From positions 1 through 9,627 of the forward strand of contig CAZNQW010000148.1 of the NCBI GenBank assembly GCA_964575225.1: 9,627 nt of DNA, given 5' to 3'. Numbering within the stretch: position 1 is the first letter of the stretch; every line of letters starts with the position of its first letter. Both the position numbers and the translations under genes were made by a program. Positions 1 through 5,117 of the stretch are shown one piece after another. A model generated the notes under the pieces. That model was given only the letters and a program-made list of their open reading frames with translations. It was not told where the DNA came from and did no database searches. The stretch is from CAZNQW01 sp964575225 (lineage in GTDB: Bacteria; Chloroflexota; Anaerolineae; JAAYZQ01).

Positions 1-45
1 GATAATGAGCGGTGACTGGAGTTCAGACGTGTGCTCTTCCGATCT
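1..45. other. Illumina adapter and index artefact at contig end
   Basis: Bases 12-45 match the 34-base Illumina TruSeq read-2 adapter (begins GTGACTGGAGTTCAGACG, ends CTTCCGATCT). Bases 1-3 (GAT) fit the end of the P7 primer. Bases 4-11 (AATGAGCG) sit exactly where the i7 index belongs and are the reverse complement of CGCTCATT, which I recall as TruSeq HT index D703. The order primer end, index, adapter, insert is that of a library molecule read through its end. Translation of this stretch gives the peptide SGDWSSDVCSSDL, a familiar contaminant of protein databases. It is not genomic and should be trimmed. Confidence 0.97.
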
Positions 46-205
46 CAAAGTCAACGTGTACCTGACCAACATCGCCGACTTTCCGGGGATGAACGAAGTG
101 TACAAAGAGTACTTTCCCGAGCCGCCGACCCGGACCACCGTAGGCATCAACGAGCTGGCCCGCCCCGAGTTCCTGGTCGAGATCGACATCATCGCCGTTC
201 TGTAG
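46..205 (+). CDS. RidA/YjgF family deaminase, 3' end only
   Basis: This is the C-terminal ~52 residues (from KVNVYLTNIADF to the TAG at 203-205) of a RidA (YjgF/YER057c/UK114) protein. RidA-type enzymes hydrolyse reactive enamine/imine intermediates from PLP enzymes to 2-oxo acids and ammonia in the cytoplasm, usually as homotrimers of about 125 residues. Visible family marks are the KVNVYLTNIADFPGMNEVY strand and helix, the P-x-R-T-T-V segment holding the conserved substrate-binding arginine, and LVEIDIIAV at the end with its conserved glutamate. The N-terminal half is missing because the contig starts here behind an adapter; nothing suggests a pseudogene. An open frame continues up to an ATG at base 5, but that part is adapter translation. 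Family membership is clear; whether it acts in the same pathway as the cluster is inference. Confidence 0.9.
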
Positions 206-290
206 CGGCCCTTGAAGGCACCACGTGGCGAGGGTGGCCTTGGTGCAAGCGGCGATTGTTCATCGGGTAGGGGTAACACAGTTTCGTTGA

Positions 291-330
291 GTAGGGGCGA
301 CGCATGCGTCGCCCCATGCGCATCAACGTA
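291..330 (+). repeat. Palindromic interspersed repeat, copy 1
   Basis: This copy contains a perfect 22-bp palindrome at 294-315 (core GGGCGACGCATGCGTCGCCC) preceded by GTA and followed at 320-330 by GCATCAACGTA. It matches the reverse complement of 619-658 at 37 of 40 positions by hand count. The GTAGGGGCGACGCATGCG type of repeat is a common dispersed, REP-like element in several bacterial phyla, including Chloroflexota (from memory). It could form a cruciform or an RNA hairpin; its function is unknown. Confidence 0.85.
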
Positions 331-429
331 CGCGATTGGGGCCGACCCTACGGAGATCGACTGGGTCGCGTCATCTCTTAGAAACCGAATTTCGACCGGG
401 CGACGCACCAGATTCGGGGGGTCCGGGGC

Positions 430-445
430 CGCCCGTCTGCGGGCG
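430..445 (+). repeat. Short GC hairpin
   Basis: CGCCCG (430-435), loop TCTG, CGGGCG (440-445): a perfect 6-bp stem lying between the two inverted repeat copies. No U-tract follows, so it is not a standard intrinsic terminator. Confidence 0.5.
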
Positions 446-466
446 CTTAGGGCCCCTGCCGAGGGT

Positions 467-490
467 GTGGGGGCCTGCCGAGGCCCCCAC
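467..490 (+). repeat. Perfect 10-bp GC-rich hairpin
   Basis: GTGGGGGCCT (467-476), loop GCCG, AGGCCCCCAC (481-490). The stem is perfect and very stable and lies in the interior of the inverted-repeat-bounded segment. CTGCCGAG occurs at 456-463 and again at 475-482, which suggests local duplication. No T-run follows, so a factor-independent terminator is unlikely; a REP-like element is the simplest reading. Confidence 0.65.
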
Positions 491-535
491 GGATCCCCTG
501 CGTCGCAAAAGGGCACGGCTCTCGGAGTACTGGAC

Positions 536-559
536 CCTGTAAGCAGTGGGCTCTACAGG
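536..559 (+). repeat. Small hairpin CCTGTA/TACAGG
   Basis: CCTGTA (536-541) pairs with TACAGG (554-559) around a 12-base loop. This is the third hairpin in the non-coding stretch before the dehydrogenases, with no T-tail. Function unknown. Confidence 0.4.
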
Positions 560-618
560 CAGGGATCGCGTTGGACGTGATAGAAGTAGGTGGGTTCTGC
601 CTTCTGCCATGTCATCCT

Positions 619-658
619 TACGTTGATGCCTATTGGGCGACGCATGCGTCGCCCCTAC
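619..658 (-). repeat. Palindromic interspersed repeat, copy 2 (inverted)
   Basis: This is the inverted partner of 291-330: TACGTTGATGC at 619-629, the perfect 20-bp palindrome at 635-654, then CTAC to 658. Read on the minus strand it lines up with copy 1 without gaps at 37 of 40 positions; the three differences are in the 5-base joint next to the palindrome. Translated on the + strand it gives WATHASPLP, which explains the spurious N-terminal extension of the downstream dehydrogenase frame. Confidence 0.85.
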
Positions 659-753
659 CCGAACGCCGGGAGCAATGCCGAAACTGCGCTCCAGGCCAAG
701 CGCGCCATTTTGCGCCTGATAAAAGTAAATCTGCAAAGGGGAATCTCTCTCGT

Positions 754-1788
754 ATGTCCAACAAAATCAACGTACTCATCGCTGGCCCCCTGGGGCCGGA
801 ATTTGCCCAACAGATTCAGGGGGTCGACCCCCGCGTCCACCTGCTCTACGCCCCTGACCTTTTGGGCACGCCCCGCTACGCCACCGACCACAACCCACCG
901 GTGCAGCGCACGCCGGAGCAGGAAGCCCAATGGCGGGAACTGCTGGCCCAGACCGAGGTGATGTTTGGCTTTGACTACACCCACCTGAACGACCTGCTGG
1001 AGGTTGCGCCGCGCCTCAAGTGGGTTCAGGGCACCAGCACCGGCATCGGGCTCTCGGTGCAAAAATTCGGCTGGGACAAAAGCTCCATCGTCTTTACCAC
1101 AGCGGGCGGGGTTCACTCCGGTCCCCTGGCCGAGTTCTGCCTGATGGCCATGCTCATGTTTGTCAAAGGCGCCTTTCACATGGCGGCCGAAAAAGAACGC
1201 AAGCACTGGGAGCGCTACGCCGGCACCGAACTGCGGGGCAAAACGCTGGCCGTGATTGCCCTCGGCAGCGGAGGCCGCCAGGTGGCCCGGCTGGCCCGAT
1301 GCCTGGGCATGCGCGTCCTGGGGACCAAGCGCTCCATTGAGGGCATCGAGCCGACCTCCCTCGGCGTCGAGCGCCTCTACCCCTGGACCGATCTCCACCC
1401 CATGCTGGCCCAGGCCGACTTTGTGGTCCTCTACCTGCCCCACACACCGGAAACAGAGGGCCTCATCGGCGCCGCCGAGTTGGCCGCCATAAAGCCGGGC
1501 GCCGTGCTGATCAACGTCGCCCGCGGGTCGATCTGGGACGAGAAGGCCGTCATCGCGGCGCTCCAATCGGGCCAACTGGGCGGAATGGCCGCCGACGTCT
1601 TCTCCGTGGAGCCCTTGCCGACCGACAGCCCGCTGTGGGACATGCCCAACGTGCTCATCAGCCCCCACTCGGCCAGCGCCGCCGACAGCGAAAACGCCAA
1701 GCTCACCGAGCTGTTCTGCGACAATCTGCGCCGCTACCTGGCTGGGGAGCCCTTGCGCAACGTGCTGGACACCCAGCGGTTGTACTAG
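754..1788 (+). CDS. D-2-hydroxyacid dehydrogenase (divergent NAD loop)
   Basis: A 344-residue NAD(P)-dependent D-isomer-specific 2-hydroxyacid dehydrogenase, predicted to reduce 2-oxo acids to D-2-hydroxy acids (or the reverse) in the cytoplasm. The N-terminal catalytic domain is split by a Rossmann fold at about residues 120-300. The catalytic triad is present: Arg257 in LINVARG, Glu286 in DVFSVEPLP and His305 in ISPHSAS. The nucleotide loop is odd: family G-x-G-x-x-G appears as A169-L-G171-S-G-G174, with Ala for the first glycine and Gly173 where Ile is usual. Trp261 replaces the common Val in RGxxVDE. The start was chosen at 754 (MSNKINV), behind AAAGGGGA at 735-742, because it aligns exactly with the next gene; an open frame upstream to 571 only translates the palindromic repeat. 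It is followed after 21 bases by its paralogue, so the two are probably co-transcribed. Substrate cannot be assigned. Confidence 0.92.
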   Translation: MSNKINVLIAGPLGPEFAQQIQGVDPRVHLLYAPDLLGTPRYATDHNPPVQRTPEQEAQWRELLAQTEVMFGFDYTHLNDLLEVAPRLKWVQGTSTGIGLSVQKFGWDKSSIVFTTAGGVHSGPLAEFCLMAMLMFVKGAFHMAAEKERKHWERYAGTELRGKTLAVIALGSGGRQVARLARCLGMRVLGTKRSIEGIEPTSLGVERLYPWTDLHPMLAQADFVVLYLPHTPETEGLIGAAELAAIKPGAVLINVARGSIWDEKAVIAALQSGQLGGMAADVFSVEPLPTDSPLWDMPNVLISPHSASAADSENAKLTELFCDNLRRYLAGEPLRNVLDTQRLY

Positions 1789-1809
1789 GCGGGGATGCAA
1801 ACCATCGCC

Positions 1810-2844
1810 ATGTCCGATCGCGTCGTCGCCCTGATCACCTTTGAGCTGTCGCCCGAACTGGTCAATCAGATCTGGGCCGTGGACCCCCGCATCGAGGTCC
1901 TCTACAACCCAGACCTGGTGGGCAGGCCGCGCTTTGCCTGCGACCACCTGGGGCCGATCCATCGCACGCCGGCCCAAGAGCGCCGCTGGCAGGAGCTGTT
2001 GGCCCAGGCCGAGGTCCTTTTCGGCTTTGACCACACCCGCCTGAACGACCTGCTCGACGTGGCGCCGCGCCTCAAGTGGGTGCAAAGCACCAGCGCCGGC
2101 GTGGGCGCCTGGGCTCGTCGGGCCGGGCTGGCCGAGGCGGGGGTGAAACTCACCACCGCCAGCGGCATCCACGCCACAGCGCTGGCCGAGTTCGCCCTCA
2201 TGGCCATGCTCCTGTTCGCCAAGGGCGGCCTCGGTCTTTTGCAGAAGCAGAAACAGAAGCGGTGGGCACGTTTCACCGGCGGCGAGCTGGCGGGCAAAAC
2301 GCTGGGCATCGTGGGGCTGGGTCGCATTGGCCGGGAGGTGGCTCGCTTGGGTCGCTGCCTGGGCATGCGCACCCTGGGCGCCAAGCGCAACACCGCCGGC
2401 CTCTCCGCTCAGAGCCTGGGGGTAGACGCTCTAGTGGACGGCGCCGGGTTGGCGCCCCTGCTGGCTCAATCCGACTATCTGGTGATCAGTTGCCCCCACA
2501 CCCCCGAGACCACAAGCCTCATCGGCACCGCCGAGTTGGCCTTGATGAAACCCGAAGCGGTCCTCATCAATGTGGCTCGGGGGGCCATCGTCGACGAGCC
2601 GGCCCTCATCGACGCCTTGCGCTCGGGTCGCCTGAGGGGCGCCGCCCTCGACGTCACGGCGGCGGAGCCGCTGCCCGCCACCAGCCCCCTGTGGGAGATG
2701 GACCACGTGCTGTTGAGCCCCCACTCGGGCAGCAACGTCGACAGCGAGAACCACGCCCTCACGGAGCTGTTCTGCGACAATCTCCGGCGCTACCTGACGG
2801 GCGAGCCTCTGCGCAACCTGCTCGATCCGGCCCGGGGCTACTGA
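1810..2844 (+). CDS. D-2-hydroxyacid dehydrogenase (canonical paralogue)
   Basis: A second 344-residue D-2-hydroxyacid dehydrogenase, about 58% identical (201 of 344, ungapped hand count) to the product of 754-1788, so the pair arose by tandem duplication. This copy has a textbook Rossmann loop G169-L-G-R-I-G174, the signature LINVARGAIVDEPAL, and the triad Arg257, Glu286 (EPLP) and His305 (SPHSGS). The shared C-terminal LTELFCDNLRRYL...GEPLRN(V/L)LD helix is almost unchanged. The start at 1810 (MSDRVV) is preferred because it matches the paralogue; ATG 1795 would add MQTIA, but its purine-rich tract (GGCGGGG, 1788-1794) abuts the codon with no spacing. Both options are weak by ribosome-binding-site criteria, so translation may be coupled to the upstream gene, which stops at 1788. 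Role: 2-oxo/D-2-hydroxy acid interconversion; substrate unknown. Confidence 0.94.
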   Translation: MSDRVVALITFELSPELVNQIWAVDPRIEVLYNPDLVGRPRFACDHLGPIHRTPAQERRWQELLAQAEVLFGFDHTRLNDLLDVAPRLKWVQSTSAGVGAWARRAGLAEAGVKLTTASGIHATALAEFALMAMLLFAKGGLGLLQKQKQKRWARFTGGELAGKTLGIVGLGRIGREVARLGRCLGMRTLGAKRNTAGLSAQSLGVDALVDGAGLAPLLAQSDYLVISCPHTPETTSLIGTAELALMKPEAVLINVARGAIVDEPALIDALRSGRLRGAALDVTAAEPLPATSPLWEMDHVLLSPHSGSNVDSENHALTELFCDNLRRYLTGEPLRNLLDPARGY

Positions 2845-2946
2845 TGTCGCTGCAGGCCCGCTCGCATCGCACTCGCCCTTACCTGCGCGGAATCTGGCGA
2901 TCCGGGCCGAGCGGAATTTAGAATGCTCATCTTTGTCGGAGGCAAC

Positions 2947-2975
2947 TTGACAGGCTCCGCAACTTGTTGTACAAT
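2947..2975 (+). promoter_or_regulatory. Sigma-70-type promoter for the importer operon
   Basis: TTGACA (2947-2952), a 17-base spacer, TACAAT (2970-2975). The -35 box is consensus, the -10 box differs at one position, and the spacing is ideal. The transcription start is expected at about 2981-2983. It sits in a locally A/T-richer island in otherwise GC-rich sequence. It should drive the substrate-binding protein gene and perhaps the whole set down to the RraA genes. Confidence 0.85.
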
Positions 2976-2983
2976 AGACTCTG

Positions 2984-2997
2984 TATCCTATAGGATA
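2984..2997. promoter_or_regulatory. 14-bp palindromic candidate operator
   Basis: TATCCTATAGGATA is a perfect 14-bp palindrome placed about +2 to +16 relative to the predicted start of the strong promoter. A repressor bound there would block initiation or clearance. A dimeric helix-turn-helix regulator (GntR-type is one possibility) would fit the size, but no regulator gene is in the window, so the family is a guess. Alternatively it is a 5'-terminal hairpin of the transcript. Confidence 0.6.
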
Positions 2998-3084
2998 TAT
3001 CGACTTGGTGTTTCTTCACTCGTTCCCCTTGGTTGTTGCCGTACCTTGACCCGATGAATAGCAGGCTCTCTGGTCAGGACCTTT

Positions 3085-3114
3085 GGGTGGCTGTCTATCC
3101 TACAGACGGCACCC
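3085..3114 (+). promoter_or_regulatory. Leader stem-loop before the orphan Shine-Dalgarno
   Basis: GGGTG (3085-3089) pairs with CACCC (3110-3114); after a bulged G, CTGTCT (3091-3096) pairs with AGACGG (3104-3109, one G-U), closing a 7-base loop. The total is about 11 pairs. It ends 10 bases before AAAGGAGGTGA at 3125 and has no U-tract. It may shape ribosome access or leader stability; it matches no riboswitch class that I recognise. Confidence 0.5.
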
Positions 3115-3146
3115 TACAGATTCTAAAGGAGGTGAGCACAACGCAT

Positions 3147-3203
3147 TTGCCGGTAGTTCCATCTTGCAGGACGCAAAGGTTCGACACAAATAAGGAGGAG
3201 TAG
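3147..3203 (+). CDS. Possible 18-codon leader peptide (TTG start)
   Basis: TTG at 3147 opens an 18-codon frame ending in TAG at 3201-3203; it would read M(L)PVVPSCRTQRFDTNKEE. It follows an exceptionally strong ribosome-binding sequence, AAAGGAGGTGA (3125-3135), but the gap to TTG is 11 bases after the last complementary base, longer than ideal. Its stop codon lies inside the ribosome-binding region of the lipoprotein gene (AAGGAGG 3192-3198, ATG 3206), the geometry expected for translational coupling. No homology is recognisable, and coding is uncertain. The Shine-Dalgarno may instead be a ribosome standby site or a remnant. Confidence 0.2.
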   Translation: MPVVPSCRTQRFDTNKEE

Positions 3204-3205
3204 AT

Positions 3206-4906
3206 ATGAAGCGCTTTGGATTTCTGATCAGTCTCACGATCGTCCTATCTCTACTGCTGGCCGCCTGTGGGGCCACGCCAGAACCTCAAGTTGTTGAAAA
3301 AGTCGTCACCCAGGTCGTACAAGAAACGGTCATCGTCGCCGGAACGTCCGAAGTCGTCGAAAAAGTGGTCACCGAGGTCGTCGAGGTCGAGGTCGAAAAG
3401 GTCGTCACCCCGACCCCCGGTGCCCAGAAGCCGGTCGTCGTGCTGCAGGGCGCCGAGATCATCACCCTCGACCCCCAATACACCCAGTCGTTGCCCGACG
3501 ACAGCCTGCAGAAACACCTCTTCCAGACCCTGACCAAATTCGACAACGACGTGGCGCTCCAGCCCTACGTCGCCGAGTCGTGGACGAACATTGACGAACT
3601 CACCTGGGAGTTCAAGCTCAAAGAGGGATACACCTTCCACAACGGCGAGCCGGTCAACGCCGAAGCCTTTGCCTTCTCTCTGAACCGTGGCCGGGATCTG
3701 CTGGCGGCCGGCGAGGGCGATGTCAACTACCAGTACACCATGCTCAACCTCGACTATGCCGAGGCCGTAGATGAGTACACCCTAAAAGTAGTGACCAAAG
3801 CGCCCAACCCCATCGTCCCCATCCACATGGCCCACATGCAGACCTCTGCCTTGCCGCCCAAGTACCTGTCTGAGCACACCCAGCAGGAATTTGCCATGGC
3901 CGGCATTGGCAGTGGCCCCTACAAGGTCGTCGAAGTCGTCCCCGACGAGCGCGTGGTCATCGAGGCCTGGGAAGAATATCCGGACGGCCCCGAAGCCATC
4001 AAGACCATCATCTGGCGGGCCGCCCCCGAGGCAGCGACGCGCATTAATGAACTCAAGGCCGGCAACGCCGACATCATCACCAACGTGCCCCCCGACCTGG
4101 CCATCTCGCTTGCCCAGGCACCCGATGCTCGCCTGGCAACCGTCAGTGGGTTGCGCCGCATGTTCTTTGGCCTTGGCATGGAACGACACCCCGCCCTGCT
4201 GGACGTGCGCGTTCGCCAGGCGATGAACTATGCCTTTGACTGCGAAACCATGATGAACTCGCTGTTGGCCGGCGCCGGCGTGTGCTCGGGCAATGTCATC
4301 AACCCGCCCAACGGAAGCCCCAATGTGCTGCCCTACGGCTACGATCCCGAAAAGGCCGCCCAGCTTCTGGACGAAGCAGGTTGGGCGATGGGCGCCGACG
4401 GCATCCGCGAAAAAGACGGCACCAAGCTGGTCCTGGGAATGGACTGCCCCAACGGCCGCTACATCAAAGACAAGGACATGTGCCTGGTCTTTGCCTCTGA
4501 CATGGCCAAAGTCGGCATCCAGGTCGACGTCTCTGTGCTGGACTGGTCGGTGTTCATCGGCAAGGCCAATAACCGCGGCGAGGGTTTCTCCGACCTGCAC
4601 CTGATCGGCTCGGGGCCCGGCTTTGAGTGCCGCGCCGACCTGGGCTACGTCGAGCCCGACTCCGGCTCGAACCGCTCCCGCTACGTGAACGACCGCGTGG
4701 TCGAGATCCTCACCGAACTCAACGACGTGTTTGACCCGCAGGAGCGGCTCAAACTCTGCTGGGAGGCCGAAGAGGTTGCCACTCAGGATGCGGCCATCGT
4801 CCAGATCTACAACCAGACCGACTTTTATGGCGTATCCAACCGGCTCAACTGGGAACCCCGCGCCGACGAGCGCATCCTGTTGATCGGTGCCACACTGAAC
4901 GAATAA
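3206..4906 (+). CDS. ABC importer substrate-binding lipoprotein, family 5
   Basis: A 566-residue extracellular receptor of the peptide/opine/nickel class (SBP_bac_5; OppA/DppA relatives), which captures ligand and delivers it to the permeases encoded downstream. Residues 1-20 are a lipoprotein signal peptide with lipobox LAAC, so Cys21 is the acylated anchor. Residues ~28-73 are a low-complexity linker built from VVEKVVT(Q/E)VV-like units ending TPTPG, typical of Chloroflexota lipoproteins. The family signature follows at 132-163 (W-E-F-K-L-K...FHNGEPVNAE...FSLNR), then GSGPYK at 235-240 and DVRVRQAMNYAFD at 333-345. Six cysteines after the anchor (346, 360, 414, 426, 475, 518) could form disulfides. 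ATG 3206 has an excellent AAGGAGG 7 bases upstream. Peptide is the default ligand class, but this family also binds sugars, opines and metal chelates, so the ligand is open. Confidence 0.95.
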   Translation: MKRFGFLISLTIVLSLLLAACGATPEPQVVEKVVTQVVQETVIVAGTSEVVEKVVTEVVEVEVEKVVTPTPGAQKPVVVLQGAEIITLDPQYTQSLPDDSLQKHLFQTLTKFDNDVALQPYVAESWTNIDELTWEFKLKEGYTFHNGEPVNAEAFAFSLNRGRDLLAAGEGDVNYQYTMLNLDYAEAVDEYTLKVVTKAPNPIVPIHMAHMQTSALPPKYLSEHTQQEFAMAGIGSGPYKVVEVVPDERVVIEAWEEYPDGPEAIKTIIWRAAPEAATRINELKAGNADIITNVPPDLAISLAQAPDARLATVSGLRRMFFGLGMERHPALLDVRVRQAMNYAFDCETMMNSLLAGAGVCSGNVINPPNGSPNVLPYGYDPEKAAQLLDEAGWAMGADGIREKDGTKLVLGMDCPNGRYIKDKDMCLVFASDMAKVGIQVDVSVLDWSVFIGKANNRGEGFSDLHLIGSGPGFECRADLGYVEPDSGSNRSRYVNDRVVEILTELNDVFDPQERLKLCWEAEEVATQDAAIVQIYNQTDFYGVSNRLNWEPRADERILLIGATLNE

Positions 4907-4923
4907 CCGTTCGGACCGGGAAC

Positions 4924-4965
4924 ACAGGTTCGGGTTCTGAGGATGTAGTCAGAACCCGAACCTGT
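4924..4965 (+). terminator. 17-bp perfect hairpin after the receptor gene
   Basis: ACAGGTTCGGGTTCTGA (4924-4940), 8-base loop GGATGTAG, then its exact complement (4949-4965), starting 17 bases after the lipoprotein stop codon. There is no poly-T tail, so complete intrinsic termination is unlikely. Such hairpins between a binding-protein gene and its permease genes are known to stabilise the upstream mRNA or attenuate read-through, giving an excess of receptor over membrane subunits; that role here is inferred. Confidence 0.75.
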
Positions 4966-4988
4966 ATCCTGGCAATCACCCTGTCTTC

Positions 4989-5020
4989 CGCTCGGCCCGG
5001 CGAATCAACCCGGCCGAGCG
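4989..5020 (+). terminator. Second intercistronic GC hairpin
   Basis: CGCTCGGCC (4989-4997) pairs with GGCCGAGCG (5012-5020); with a bulged C the stem extends by two pairs inside. The sequence GCGCCTTTTCTCT follows some 9 bases later, so the nearest T-run is offset from the stem. A small TTGCC/GGCAA hairpin comes next at 5046-5058. Together with 4924-4965 this makes the 211-base receptor-permease gap highly structured. Partial terminator or mRNA-decay barrier. Confidence 0.55.
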
Positions 5021-5117
5021 AAAGAGGGCGCCTTTTCTCTGCTGCTTGCCGGCGGCAACTCGAGGCGGCCCGAGCAACCCGTCCGCGATAAGGGAATCGC
5101 AGAATGGAAGAACCGGC

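Larger units (their letters stand above)
206..753. other. Non-coding, repeat-rich intergenic region
   Basis: This 548-base gap between ridA and the first dehydrogenase has no convincing gene. Open frames here are arginine/glycine/proline-rich, and where they cross the palindromic repeat they give peptides such as VGATHASP, a known by-product of translating this repeat. It holds two inverted copies of a 40-bp repeat (291-330 and 619-658), partial copies of the palindrome (398-407 and, inverted, 499-506), hairpins at 430-445, 467-490 and 536-559, and a tandem 7-mer TTCTGCC at 594-607. A CCACGTGG palindrome (221-228) lies inside a weak 6-bp stem (218-223 with 241-246) just after ridA. No promoter with two good boxes was found before 754. 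Confidence 0.75.
2845..3205 (+). other. Regulatory intergenic region and long 5' leader
   Basis: This 361-base gap separates the dehydrogenases from the importer operon. It carries a strong promoter (2947-2975), a palindrome at the likely start site (2984-2997), and a predicted leader of about 220 bases. The leader has two stem-loops: 3045-3051 with 3072-3078 (7 bp, one G-U) and 3085-3114. After them comes an almost perfect anti-16S complement AAAGGAGGTGA (3125-3135) with no normal start codon at the right distance, then the real Shine-Dalgarno of the lipoprotein gene. At 2858-2864/2908-2914 an inverted 7-mer (CCGCTCG/CGAGCGG) with a 43-base loop follows the dehydrogenases, too loose to call a terminator. 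Confidence 0.7.

Noticed and set aside
212..580. Open frame of 122 codons in the intergenic region
   Set aside because: It runs through the palindromic repeat and hairpins, is Arg/Gly/Pro/Ser-rich, has no clear RBS and resembles no family.
291..658. Calling the inverted repeats the ends of a transposon
   Set aside because: There is no transposase, no clear target-site duplication flanking 291 and 658, and the repeat itself is a common dispersed palindrome.
571..753. In-frame N-terminal extension of the first dehydrogenase
   Set aside because: It contains the repeat-derived peptide WATHASPLP, is absent from the equal-length paralogue, and the internal ATG at 754 aligns with the second gene's start.
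655..2172. 505-codon open frame on the minus strand opposite the dehydrogenases
   Set aside because: It lies opposite two well-supported dehydrogenase genes, has Gly/Ala/His/Gln-rich composition with no motif, and crosses from one paralogue into the other. It is a shadow of GC-rich codon usage.
2858..2914. Inverted CCGCTCG/CGAGCGG as a terminator for the dehydrogenase pair
   Set aside because: A 7-bp stem with a 43-base loop and no T-run is too weak to call.
5046..5117. 24-residue N-terminal extension of the first permease
   Set aside because: DppB-type permeases begin directly with the first helix as at 5118, which also has a well-spaced GGAAG; the extension covers intercistronic hairpin sequence.
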